Source: Neoarius graeffei (Eukaryota > Chordata > Actinopteri > Siluriformes > Ariidae). Taken from it: a DNA stretch of 64,000 nucleotides. The number at the start of each line of letters is the position of its first letter. The stretch's first letter is position 1. The stretch spans positions 4,772,378 through 4,836,377 of the forward strand of contig NC_083582.1 of the NCBI RefSeq assembly GCF_027579695.1. Reading direction: 5' to 3'. Below the pieces are notes generated by a model. The model did no database searches. It worked only from the letters and a program-made list of their open reading frames with translations, and was not told where the DNA came from. The translations under genes were made by a program, and so were the position numbers. This document shows, in pieces, positions 46,832-58,213 of the stretch.

Positions 46832-48511
46832 CTAAGTGTCCAGCCATGCAATTAAAATTTGCGTGACTCGCTCTTTAGTTTGAGTGTCCTGCGTCACTCG
46901 GTATAACCTATCCTTCATAATCGCGAAATAGGGGAAGGACGGGGTGGCGTTCGGCTGGAGCGTTTGACCATCGATTACTCTCACTTGGTCAAACGCATGT
47001 CGCAGAGTCTCATCTCGTGACTGCTCTAATGGGAAATCTGCGAGGGCTTCCCCAATAGAGAGAGGAGGGGCCGGCGGCTCCTCACTCTGACGCGGAGATG
47101 ACATAGACGGCCCTGTGACAGCTGCTCCCACCAAAGTGACACCGGGACCTCCCCCTGCTAAATGGCAGGACCCACTCTCTACTATGCATGTCATTAAATC
47201 CTGGAATCCCGGCCAATTGGTCCCCAAAATTAAAGAGTGGGTAAGGCGAGGATTAACCGCCGCCTTCACTATAAATTTTTCCCCTCGGAAAAAAATGTGG
47301 ACCGACACCAAAGGGTAGCTGTGAACGTCCCCGTGCACACACAACACCTTCACCCCCTGTGCTCCCCCCAATGCCTCATTTTGCACCAGGCTTTGGTGAA
47401 TTGAGGTCTGATTACAACCGGAATCCACCAACGCCTTATATGTATCCCCTTGGATACTCACCGGTATGCGAAACACTCCAGCCCGATTGAGGGCGGCTTC
47501 TGGCGTGTTGGGGATCCGAACCACTGCGCCCACCTCCATTGCCGTGCACTGCTGTTGGAGGTGGCCCGGTTCCCCGCAGCACCAGCAAACCGGCCCGGGC
47601 TTCCTCTCTGCACCGGTGTTCTGGGGCTCACTCACGTGAGGGGGGGGAGAGACAGACACAGAAGGGAGAAACAGGAGGGCACCGCGGGTGCGGCAGGCCA
47701 GCTGGGGTGGTGCTGGCCCCCGCCTCCGCAGTGGAGGAATGGGGCGAGGACGGGACACAGGAGGAGGGAGAGAGAGAGAAAGAGGAGAGAAGAGAAGAGA
47801 AGAGGCGGTCTGCTGTCCTGCCGCCGGAACAGCCGCCAAATGGTCCTCCGCCAGCTCAATGGCCTGATCCAGCGACGCTGGGCGGTGGCACTGGACCCAC
47901 TCTGCGGTTCCTGCTGGCAAGTGTGTGACAAACTGCTCCAGCACCACCTGATCAACGATTTCCTCGGCATCACGGTTGTTGGCCCCCAGCCACCGCCAGC
48001 AGGCGTCCCGGAGTTGCTGGCCAAACGCGAACGGCCGGCCGACTTCCTCCAAGCACAAGGCGCAGAAGCGCTGGCGCTGCTGTTCCGGGGTGCGCCCCAC
48101 GCGCTGGAGGATGGCCCAGCGGAGGTCCGCGTAGGCGAGCCGGCGGTCGGCGGGGAGCTGTAGCGCGGCCAGCTGCACCTCTCCCGTTAGCAGGGGAAGG
48201 AGGCGCACCGCGCGCTGCTCCATCGGCCACCCAGAGGCCTCTGCGACTTGCTCGAAGAGCGTGATAAAAGCCTCGGGGTCGTCCTGCGGACCCATCTTGG
48301 TTACAGTGAGGGGGGACGGGCCCGCGGTGGGAGCGCTGGTGGACCCCGCCAATGCGAGGTGCCGGAACGCCTCCCGATCTTCTTGCTGGGCCAGCACAAG
48401 GGCCTCGAAGTGCCGTTCTTGTTCCTTTCGGAAGGTGACTAGCACTTGGTGCTGGCTTTGCTGGGCTGTGGCGAGGGCGTGGACCAGGTCGGCGAACGGG
48501 GAGGACTCCAT
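46832..48511 (-). pseudogene. Gypsy copy 1 gag-protease-integrase N-terminus
   Basis: 559-residue frame from the ATG at 48511 (MESSPFADLVHAL), which lies just after the primer-binding region; an earlier in-frame ATG at 48682 lies inside the LTR and is not used. Order: a capsid-like region (MGPQDDPEAFITLFEQVAEA), a CCHC knuckle CWCCGEPGHLQQQC, protease ALVDSGCNQTSIHQSLV with the catalytic DSG and LILGTNW, then the integrase N-terminal segment YFAIMKDRLYRVTQDTQTKE. A 46-bp deletion relative to copy 2, near 46860, ends the frame within the integrase zinc finger. Confidence 0.9.
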
Positions 48512-48564
48512 GGGGCTGATTGGCTGCTGTGCTCCACAATTCTTCTCCCGGGTTTTGGCACCAC

Positions 48565-48868
48565 TGTAGCGGTTCAGTATTGGTGGGTGGAGCACAGAGG
48601 ACGGCAGGCCAGAGATCAGATTTAAAATAGCGTTTATTGCTACACTTTTCAGTTTCGCAATTCTGAACTCGAACAGACACACACCCGACTGGCGTCTTGT
48701 TCAGGGATCCTTTCTGCTCTCATTCTCCCTCTTTATATAGGGTGCGGTCACTGGGAAGACACACAAACACAGGTTAATTGCTCTCAGGTGTAGTGATTCT
48801 GCCACTTACCTTCCCTGACTCTGCCCTCTTGTCACAGACCGGCGCTTGACCACTCCCCGGCTGCCACA
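48565..48868 (-). repeat. 5' LTR of gypsy copy 1 (304 bp)
   Basis: On the minus strand it starts TGTGGCAGCCGGGGAGTGGT and ends CTACA, with CTATATAAAG as TATA box and ending sequence rich in promoter-like and poly(A)-like motifs. Downstream the minus strand reads TGGTGCCAAAACCCGGGA, a tRNA primer-binding site. Confidence 0.88.
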
Positions 48869-50105
48869 CTCCCATACCCCACAGGGCATAACCCCACCAT
48901 ACCCATACCCCACAGGGTATAACCCCCCCAGTACCCCACAGGGCATAACCCCCCTCCAATATGCCACAGGGCATAACCCCCCCAATACCCCACAGGGCAC
49001 AGGGCATAACCCCCCCAATACCCCACAGGCATAACCACCCCCAAAACCCCACAGGGCATAACCCCCCCAATACCCCACAGGGCATAACCCCCCCCAATAC
49101 CCCACAGGGCATAACCCCCCCAATACCCCACAGGGCATAACCCCCCCAATACCCCACAGGGCATAACCCCCCCAATACCCCACAGGGCATAACCCCCCTC
49201 AATACCCCACAGGGCATAACCCCCCTCAATACCCCACAGGGCATAACCCCCCTCAATACCCCACAGGGCATAACCCCCCCAATACCCCACAGGGCATAAC
49301 CCCCCCAATACCCCACAGGGCATAACCCCCCCATATTCCACAGGGCATAACCCCCCCATATTCCACAGGGCATAACCCCCTCAATACCCTACAGGGCATA
49401 ACCCCCCCCAATACCCTACAGGGCATAACCCCCCATACCCCACAGGGCATAACCCCACCATACCCCACAGGGTATAACCCCCCCAATACCCCACAGAGCA
49501 TAACTCCCCCAAATACCCCACAGAATATAACCTCCCCAATACCCCACAGGGCATAACCCCCCCCCCAATACCCTAGAGTATAACCTCCCCAATACCCCAC
49601 AGAGTATAACCTCCCCAATACCCCACAGAGTATAACCCCCCAAGTACCCCAGAGGGCATAACCCCCCAAATACCCCACTGGGTATAACCACCCAATACCC
49701 CACAAGGCATAACCCCCCCAAAAAATACCCCACAGAGTATAACCCCCCAAAATACCCCACAAGGCATAACCCCCAATACCCCACAAACCATAACCCCCAA
49801 TACCTCCCCCCCAATAAGTCCCCTCCAATACCCCACACAGAGTATAACCTCCCCAATACCCCACAGGGCATAATCTCCCCCCCCCCCAAATACCTCACAG
49901 AGTATAACCTCCCCAATACCCTACAACGCATAATCCCCCCAAATACCCCACAGAGCATAACCCCCCCAATACCCCACAGTTCATAACCCCCCACCCAAAT
50001 ACCCCACAGATTATAACCTCCCCAATTCCCCACAGGACATAACCCCCCCCCCAATATCCAACAGGGCATAACCCTCCCCCAATACCCCACAGGGCCTAAT
50101 GCCCC
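48869..50105. repeat. C-rich minisatellite, right block
   Basis: Same unit, strand and variant types as 42785-44146, so the LTR element sits within one original array. A variant block at 49435-49560 repeats the order of variants seen at 43910-44030. The far right (49560-50105) is the most degenerate part. Confidence 0.95.
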
Positions 50106-50276
50106 CCTTTGCTCTTTGTGCAATAACCAAAAAAAATTTAAAATTCGGCTTTCATTTGACTCTCCCTCCAATCATACTTCAACTATAACAAGACAATGAA
50201 GACAAATGAATTTATACTGAAAATAAAACTCGAGTTATTGCTGTCAGAGATGTACCCCAGAGCAGCAATCATATAC
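50106..50276. other. Short unique intronic stretch
   Basis: Nothing recognised. Confidence 0.4.
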
Positions 50277-51886
50277 AGTGGTGCATGAAAGTTTGTGAAC
50301 CCTTTAGAATTTTCTATATTGCTGCATAAATATGACCTAAAACATCATCAGGTTTTCACACAAGTCCTAAAAGTAGATGAAGAGAACCCAGTTTTAAAAA
50401 ATGAGACAAAAATATTATACTTGGTCATTTATTTATTAAGGAAAATGATCCAATATTACATATTTGTGAGGGGCAAAAGTATGTGAACCTTTGCTTTCAG
50501 TATCTGGTGTGACCCCCTTGTGCAGCAATAACTGCAACTAAACGTTTGTGGTAACTGCTGATCAGTCCTGCACACCGGCTTGGAGGAATTTTAGCCCGTT
50601 CCTCCATACAGAACAGCTTCAACTCTGGGATGTTGGTGGGTTTCCTCACATGAACTGCTCACTTCAGGTCCTTCCACAACATTTCCATTGGATTAAGGTC
50701 AGGACTTTGACTTGGCCATTCCCAAACATTAATTTTATTCTTCTTTAACCATTCTTTGGTAGAACAACTTTTGTGCTTAGGGTCATTGTCTTGCTGCATG
50801 ACCCGCCTTCTCTTGAGATTCAGTTCATGGATAGATGTCCTGGCATTTTCCTTTAGAATTCACTGGTATAATTCAGAATTCATTGTTCCATCAATGATGG
50901 CAAGCCATCCTGGCCCAGATGCAGCAAAACAGGCCCAAACCATGATACTACCACCACCATGTTTCACAGATGGGATAAGGTTCTTATGCTGGAATGCAGT
51001 GTTTTCCTTTCTCCAAACATAACGCTTCTCGTTTAAACCAAAAAGTTCTATTTTGGTCTCATCCATCCACAAAACATTTTTCCAATAGCCTTCTGGCTTG
51101 TCCATATGATCTTTAGCAAACTGCAGATGAGCAGCAATGTTCTTTTTGGAGAGCAGTGGCTTTCTCTTTGCAACCCTGCCATGCACACCATTGTTGTTCA
51201 GTGTTATCCTGATGGTGGACTCATGAACATTAACATTAGCCAATGTGAGAGAGGCCTTCAGTTGCTTAGAAGTTACCCTGGGGTCCTTTGTGACCTCACC
51301 GACTATTACACGCCTTGCTCTTGGAGTGATCTTTGTTGGTTGACCACTCCTAGGGAGGGTAACAATGGTCTTGAATTTCCTCCATTTGTACACAATCTGT
51401 CTGACTGTGGATTGGTGGAGTCCAAACTCTTTAGAGATGGTTTTGTAACCTTTTCCAGCCTGATGAGCATCAACACTACTTTTTCTGAGGTCCTCAGAAA
51501 TCTCCTTGTTCATGCCATGATACACTTCCACAAACATGTGCTGTGAAGATCAGACTTTGATAGATCCCTGTTCTTTAAATAAAACAGGGTGCCCACTCAC
51601 ACCTGATTGTCATCCCATTGATTGAAAACACCTGATTCTAATTTCACCTTCAAATTAACGGCTAATCCTAGAGGTTCACATATTTTTACCACTCACGAAT
51701 ATGTAATATTGGATCATTTTCCTCAATAAATAAATGACCAAGTATAATATTTTTGTGTCATTTGTTTAACTGGGTTCTCTTTATCTACTTTTAGGACTTT
51801 GTGTGAAAATCTGATTATGTTTTACGGCATATTTATGCAGAAATATAGAAAATTCTAAATGGTTCACAAACTTTCAAGCACCACTG
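50277..51886 (-). mobile_element. Tc1-like transposon, full length (1.61 kb)
   Basis: Inverted ends CAGTGGTGCATGAAAGTTTG and CAAACTTTCAAGCACCACTG; TA on both sides (50275-50276 and 51887-51888). It holds a transposase gene on the minus strand. Confidence 0.93.
50497..51537 (-). pseudogene. Tc1-like transposase, broken by stops
   Basis: Nearly full-length DD34E transposase. The N-terminus has ISEDLRKSSVDAHQAGKGYK and FGLHQSTVRQIVYKWRKF (paired-like helix-turn-helix DNA binding). The catalytic part has VLWMDETKIELFG (Asp), HGGGSIMVWACFAASGPGWL, then a stop after NSELYQ (50860), continuing with [13 protein letters not shown] (Asp) and [15 protein letters not shown] (Glu), then another stop. It ends IAAQGGHTRY plus stop. 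About 340 residues overall, the family's usual length. Catalytic residues survive but the stops make it inactive. Confidence 0.88.
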
Positions 51887-51888
51887 TA

Positions 51889-54094
51889 ACAGTAACCAGG
51901 TTTCCTTTGGAGTTTTTCACAAAATAGAAGCGATATTTAAAAAAAAAACCTCAACAAAACCATACTGTATGCTCTGTGTTTCTATTAAGTGATATTATGT
52001 GATTAAAGCTGGTTTCCTCCTCTCATGATGGCTCTTACAGAGCGCTATCTTTTTCAGAAAGGTAGCGTTTTTATTTGCTCTTCGTGTCATGTCACTTCAA
52101 TGCAAAAAAAAGTTTTCATTTTCATTTTGCGAAATATTGTTTTTCTAATTGTCTGAAAAACCACCTCACATGAGTGTAAAAACTTTGTGATTTTTAAGAG
52201 TTTTTTTTTTATTCAGGTGTTTCCATCACTCTTTAATTCACAGTTTAAACTGCACATTAAGCAAGTTAATGGGGACACGGCGCATGACAGGACCGATACC
52301 TGAGACTAAACGCTGAGTAGTGGGTGTGGCAGTGTGATACCAGGACAATTCAGGACAAATTATCTCGTAAATATACACGTTTTTAGTTCTATATTTATTC
52401 TTCTTTTTCCTCTTTTACTCCTTGAAGTCTTTTAGCTTATTTTTTAAATGGTACTTTGTGTTATGTGTGTAAAATGACCTTGGGTTTTAGAAAGGCGCTA
52501 TATATGTAAACAGAACACAATAAATAAATAAATAAATAAATAAATTCTTTTGACAGAAAATTTTATCTGGAGCCAGGTTCTCAAACATTTTGAAGGATCG
52601 TTAATAAATAATAATAAAATAAAAAAAATCTCTGACTCAGCACAGATTTATCTTCAGTACAAAATTACAAATAATTCACATATTAGGCTTATTATTAATT
52701 TATATAATTATTTATTATAATTTGTTCTTTATAAGAGCTTTTTATTTCTGAACATTCCCCTACCCAAACTGTTTTTTATTCATTTGTGCTAGCAGCAGTA
52801 GAACAAATTGTTACTCTTACTCAGGATCTTTCTACTTTATTATTATTATTATTATGTTTTTTCACACAAAGAATACCTCTGGGCTGAATTAAGTTGCTAT
52901 GACTTTTGGTGCTGATCTGGATCACTGAACCGGAATGATTGGGCTTTTTTTCTCACTTAGCATTATCCTCTATCTCCTACCATTCCGGATCTATAGGATA
53001 CAATGACCAGACATCCCGGTTTGTAAGAGCTAGCACAAATTATTGTGACTTTAGTAACAGTCTCTATCAAGTTAAAACTGTTGATAAATTCACATTGACA
53101 TTATTTATAGACCGACATGTTGTTTCTTTCCATCCAGTCAAAAGTCCTTGACCTGTTCTGTCCAAAATGTTCTATGTTTATTAATTTTTTTTTCTCAACG
53201 CTTTATACTGCGCTTTAGTTTCCACTGCAGTTCCTCCCTGAACACGTCTTCCATCTGAGATACAACGTTCACAACCGAGTGGTGACATTCACACTGTATT
53301 TCACTCCTATTGTCAGGACACAGAAGAAAAGGTTACACATTTTTCTGTTCTTGAGTCGTTTGGGTCTTAGTGAGACGTTTGCTCGTGTCGAGTGAGCAGC
53401 CTTGGCTATAGTGCATGTTTACACCACATCCACTACTTATCATTACAGTGAAAGAGGAAACACAACAAGCGTCCTTCTCCACATTGTGTGGTCCAATCCA
53501 TCCATGCTCATGTCCTGAGAAGACTGAAAAAGACTGAAGGATTTTTTTTCGTAGCCTGTTTTCCTTTGACACTTGTTGAGAAAATGAATTCGGACTGATG
53601 GATGCATGTGATATTCTCAAATGTTATTTAAAAAAATCTGCATGCCAAAAGGGATTTGAGCTATTTTTTTGTCTCAGAAAGGATTTCACCTTATGTCTCT
53701 GTGATATTGGCATGATCTGTTGAGGGATGAGAGGAAAAAAAAGATGAAATTTCAGAGAAATTCTCAACAGTTACATCATCTGATTAATTTACACCAGGCC
53801 AGAGGGCACGAACGCATGACTGATCCTGTCCAAATCTCATATCAATTGAGGTTCACAGTAATGAGTATCTTTATAATTATTTCAATTTTTTTCCAAATTA
53901 ACTGGATATTCATGTACACCACATTTCTTGTGTAATGTGTAACATTTCTTGCATGATAAATAATCAAACTGCTCTCAATTTTCATATCAGATATTCATAG
54001 TTCAGTTCAGTTTTATTTGTCATAAACACAAAATGCAGGGTCAACATTTATCTCATATTTCATGAGATAAAAATAATCCCATCCCTTCCTTTAG
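51889..54094. other. chat intron, no repeat family recognised
   Basis: AT-rich, with (AATA)n at 52521-52544 and short (ATT)n runs. No exon-like segment seen between good splice signals. Confidence 0.45.
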
Positions 54095-54286
54095 GTTCTA
54101 CCTAAAATACCAGTACCGGACCTGCAGCAAACCCTGTCTGCGTACCTCAAGTCTGTGAAACACCTCGTCCCTGAGGCCCAGTTCCAGAAGACCAAAGCCA
54201 TGGTGGAGAAGTTCAGCAAACCAGGAGGAACAGGAGAGATGCTCCAGAAAAAACTGCTGGAGAGGAGAGAGAAGACTGAGAACTGG
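54095..54286 (+). CDS. chat: Choline acetyltransferase, second coding exon
   Basis: After TCCTTTAG, 64 codons in phase 0 run to TGG|GTATAA. They read [20 protein letters not shown], then [20 protein letters not shown], then [20 protein letters not shown] and NW. This aligns without gaps to the mammalian ChAT segment (LPKVPVPPLQQTLATYLQ onward, ending LLERQEKTANW), the start of the carnitine/choline acyltransferase domain. It joins 41255-41293 in frame. The next exon (family VSEYWLNDMYL) was not found before 64000, so the catalytic His and CoA-binding parts lie beyond the window. Confidence 0.95.
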
Positions 54287-54314
54287 GTATAAAACACAAA
54301 ATATTACTACACAC

Positions 54315-55743
54315 CAGTGGCGGCTACTGGTTTTTAAAACAGGGGAAGCCCATTTTACGCATTCATCGTAAAACCTGTAGGCCGGATATCAAAGCATAGA
54401 AAGGTGTGCCCCATTAGCATAGTGAACTAGACAACCCTACCTAGTGGCAGAAAGTATTTTTGCTTGTACATTTCATGTTATAGTCTGGCTTGCCAGGCTA
54501 GTGCCTCATATCCTTAATCAAAAATATCAAACATCCAAAAATCACTGGCTATTCAACGAAGAGCCTTGAACATCATACCCTGATATGCAACACAGAGTCT
54601 TTAACACAACACCCAGCTGTGCAACACATCCTTGAACATCTTCTGCAACACAGTCTGGAAATTCATAACCAGGTAGGCTATGCAACACACAGAACCTTGA
54701 ATATTATACCCAGGTATAACCTATAACACAGAGCCCACCATTCTCTTAACATTACTGAACAATATACACACTTCAGATTCATGAACATGAACACTATTTA
54801 TACACAAATTCTGCCCTCCGCTCCTTTTCCAGAAAATGGTCTGTGACCCTGTCATACCAGCTGGTTGTGCTTTCCAGAGACTTTACCAATTTCTGTTAGC
54901 AGCTAGCACTGCAGATCCCAATAAGGCTCAAGCTAGCCTACAACCAGATTGAACTACAAATGAAATAAATGAGTGAATTCACGAATGATCAAACTGATAG
55001 AATGGATGAAAGTTAACGGAGCACAATGAGTAATATTTACATTTATTTACAGAGTAATGTACAGAGACATCAATGAGAAGAACCGTTTATATGAAAAGAA
55101 ATTTGGACAGCACTTTAGCACACGACTACACTTTCTCGACATCTGCTAGGTACTGACTGATCATACTTCCGTGTTCCTCGCCGAAGTACCGCCCTCCTCA
55201 TGTCTTTCAAACACTACCTCCAATAATCCTTTATCAGCCCGGCTTCTTGTCCCTCCCACTGTCTTGTTTAGTCCCAGAGAAGCCCGGCTTCCCTGGAAGT
55301 GATGATTTTGTTGATTTTAACCAATAACAACTAGCCGAAATTGGCTGTTCAGAGCCGTCTCGTAAACTGCAACGGATACCCGGCTGCCAGTCAGTGTTGC
55401 CAGATACTGCTGACGTTTTCCATCCCAAAATATGTTCAAAACCCGCCAAAATGCACTTAAAACCGCCCAATCTGGCAACACTGCTGCCAGTCCATAGAGC
55501 CCATTGAAATAAGAAAGGTTACAGCCTGGCAGCAAAGGTGATTCTCGTAGCGAACTGCAAGTTCGTCAGACATCACTCAAATAAGTTACAGGATAGTTAT
55601 GAACATAAATACAATCTTGGGCATATATTATGCTATGCAAGTTATTGTTTTAATGAGAATTCAACGTCGTAGACGCCGCAGTTTGGGGAGAGAATTTTAG
55701 GGGAAGCTCGGCTTCCCTTGTTGTCTCTGAGAAATCGCCCCTG
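54315..55743. mobile_element. hAT-type non-autonomous element, copy 2
   Basis: CAGTGGCGGCTACTGG at the left, AATCGCCCCTG at the right, with the 8-bp duplication CTACACAC (54307-54314 and 55744-55751). Same family as 36666-38205. It begins 28 bases after the chat donor. Confidence 0.9.
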
Positions 55744-55751
55744 CTACACAC

Positions 55752-56082
55752 ACATATAACCTGTGCAGAACAACACATTCATAACTAGAAGGGCACTCTG
55801 TAGAGTACATACCTCTGCCAAACCACATCTTATCAACATCAAAATCAAATAGCTTGAACCAAGAATAATACTAAAGCGGTACACCAAACTTCATCCAAAT
55901 CCATTCACTACTTTTTGAGTTACACTGGATTTGCATCAAAAGCTAATCAATTGGCCAGTGGGTCACCTTTCCTCAAAATGTCATCCAAATCCGTTCACTA
56001 CTTTTTTAGTTACATTGGAAACAAACAGAGGTGAAAATATAACCTTGTCCAACAAAATTGGTGGAGGTAATTCTTCACAGGT
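55752..56082. repeat. Probable interspersed repeat
   Basis: The phrase CATCCAAATCCATTCACTAC occurs twice within 100 bases (near 55890 and 55983). This style is common in fish repeats; family not named. Confidence 0.4.
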
Positions 56083-56375
56083 GCATGGCTCAACACAGGA
56101 GAGCCAGTTCCTCAGGCCAGGACTCTGCAGTCTATCTCCATCTCAATAGCAAAGGACACTTGTTTCAGGATTGCAATGTACGCATTTTAGCCAGAGAATA
56201 CTGGTGGTTTGAAAGAGGAGTAAAAAGAAGCCAACTTCATCAACCTAGAACAACCATCACTGAACAAATGAGGTGGTCTGAGACACCACTTATCATCCAC
56301 CTACAATACAGTCCTTGGCACACTTCCCAGAAAACTGAATACACATCCACACCAAGACTTAGCTGACTTCAGTGA

Positions 56376-57374
56376 CTACGTTTACATGCACATCCAAATC
56401 GAGCTGCTGTCGGTAATCGAGCTGAAGGTCCCAGCAGGGTGCCAGAGAAATCCAATCCTACATGCACACAATGAAATCGGGCTATTGTGTGAGGTGCATT
56501 GTGCACCCGAGCCACAGGTGGCGCAACACGCCCCATCGTGTTGGTACACTTCCGGTTGTCGTCATGAAGAAGAGCTATTCAAGAGTGTAAACAAAGTTAT
56601 CAGTTCCGTGTTCTCCATTGCGCGTTTTTCTCCCATCCATGAATTTTAATATATTCAACTCCTTAAGCTGAATGAGCATGAACTCTGTCTCCTCATTGCT
56701 CCAGAAGTGCACATTTCTGCTTGCCTGTGGCAGTGGGGGCGTGCTCAAGCACCGGTCTGTGACAGGAGGGCGGAGCCAGGGAAGGTGAGTGGCAGAATCA
56801 CTTCACCTGACGGTAATTAACCTGTGTTTGTGTGTCTTCCCAGTAACCGCGCCCTATTTAAGGAGGCAGAGGGAGAGCAGAGGGGACAGCTCATCCCGGG
56901 ACTAGAACACAGCGCGCGCGTGTGTTTTTCTCTCAAGAATAAAAGTAGGCTGTTAAACTGAAAAGTCTGACAATAAAAAGCCCATTAGTACCAGAAGCTT
57001 TGTCCTGCCGTCCTCTGTGCTCCACCCACACTTCAGAGAGCTCTACATCGCCATTTTCTCTTCTTCGTTTGTTCCTCCTGACCTCTTCTGCTGCTCGCTA
57101 CTACTGTTGTCATGCTGACCGAGGCTGTTGTGTTTCCCGCTTGTGGTCTCGTCACTCGTCACTTCCGGAAGTAGCTCGACAACTAGCTCGATAGGGTATA
57201 CATGCACAAAGTAGCTCGGCAGAAATCGCATAAACTAGGTCGTGTAGCTCGATTCCGAGAAATCAAGTTCGGTTCAATTTCAGCCGAATTAAGGTGTATA
57301 CATGGCATTTTGAACTTCGATTTCAGTCGAGCAACGGCAGAAATTCGATTCTCTCTATGTGCATGTAAACGTAG
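56376..57374. mobile_element. MITE with inverted CTACGTTTACATGCAC ends
   Basis: CTACGTTTACATGCACATCC at the left and GTGCATGTAAACGTAG at the right; TGA on both sides (56373-56375 and 57375-57377). It contains a solo LTR. Sub-terminal sequence is also partly inverted (AATCGAGCTG and TAGCTCGAT motifs). Confidence 0.75.
56726..57047 (+). mobile_element. Solo LTR related to the Gmr1-like elements
   Basis: Begins TGTGGCAGTGGGGGCGTGCT and ends CTCTACA, with CCCTATTTAAGG as TATA box and AATAAAAG poly(A) signals. Flanks TTGCC and TCGCC differ by one base, compatible with a 5-bp duplication. Orientation is opposite to both internal-containing copies. Confidence 0.8.
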
Positions 57375-57447
57375 TGAGTGACTCACAGGATGGCAGAGAC
57401 AGCCAACAACCCACAGATCACCTTAACGACCCTCTATAGGCTGCTAA

Positions 57448-57971
57448 GGGCCTCTGCATGCTCTTGCGACAAGGCTTTCGCAGATAGCTTTTCGCAGACA
57501 GTTGTAATTTATCGTTGAGCGGGGAGTTAATAGGCATGCACGATATTATTCACCGCCACAATGCAAGGGGGCGCGAAGTCGCGAAATCGCTAGGAGTAGT
57601 TGGTGGGTGTGGTTAGTGGAGTGTTTATCCTCCGGTTACTTATAATGACTAGAACTGGAGTCGTATAGATGTATGTACTTCCTCACTTCCTCGATCAACC
57701 GCTCTTCGTGCTGCTCCATCTTCGCTCGTGTTTTTAAAAATGGTGGTAGTGAAAACAAACCAAACCGGGAAAGTAGGGAAGCGGAAGTGCGTGTACAGTG
57801 GATGTAGAGTGGACCAATCAGAGCCCTCTTGTCTGCGACGCTGTCTGCGAGGCTTCTGCGGTGGTCACAATTTTTGGGAGGTGCGAGCAGAGCATCTGCG
57901 AAGGGGGGGGCTACGCAGATGCCTTCTGCAACGCCATCTGCGAGGACTGCGTTGTCAGCATAAATTGGCCT
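57448..57971. mobile_element. PIF/Harbinger-like MITE
   Basis: TAA on both sides (57445-57447 and 57972-57974); imperfect inverted ends GGGCCTCTGCATGC and GCATAAATTGGCCT, and repeated CTGCGA/TCGCAG motifs. The target TAA fits this superfamily. Confidence 0.6.
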
Positions 57972-58213
57972 TAACACCACTCACACCCGGCCTCCAGTGA
58001 CCCTAACACCTACAGGATGACTGAGAGGATCAACGACCCATGTGACCTCAATGACTCTACTTCGGGTTAGAGTTAGCTTTTGGTCCACTAGAGAATAAAT
58101 ACCTGGAACTTATAACTTATGTGAGACAATAAAGTTAATCTTGAATCTTGAATCCTGAACTCCCCACTGGTCAGACAGAACTGAAAAAGCCTTTTGGATG
58201 AGAGGTGAAACGT

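Larger units (their letters stand above)
44147..48868 (-). mobile_element. Ty3/gypsy LTR retrotransposon, Gmr1-like (copy 1), defective
   Basis: Minus-strand order: 5' LTR (48565-48868), primer-binding region (about 48547-48564), gag with CCHC knuckle, protease, integrase, reverse transcriptase, RNase H, then a truncated 3' LTR (44147-44323). Integrase before RT is the copia-like order, found in gypsy-type elements of the Gmr1 group, yet RT and RNase H sequences are clearly gypsy-like. It lies in a minisatellite in a chat intron. Damage includes a deletion in the integrase zinc region, a 26-bp RT deletion that removes YLDD, and a 127-bp loss from the 3' LTR. Confidence 0.92.
56083..58213 (+). 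mobile_element. Penelope-like element 3' part, broken by three insertions
   Basis: Reads MAQHRRASSSGQDSAVYLHL, GHLFQDCNVRILAREYWWFE and RGVKRSQLHQPRTTI, then MRWSETPLIIHLQYS in another frame. This resembles the C-terminal side of the GIY-YIG region of Penelope/Neptune-type elements. After a MITE (56376-57374) and a PIF/Harbinger-like MITE (57448-57971), it ends with a CTGAAAAAGCCTTTTGGATG and GAGAGGTGAAACG segment typical of their 3' repeats. The LTR element then begins at 58214. Confidence 0.6.

Noticed and set aside
42710-50171. Long Gly/Trp/Leu/Pro-rich minus-strand ORFs
   Set aside because: Translations of the C-rich 26-bp minisatellite, open in all three frames; not proteins.
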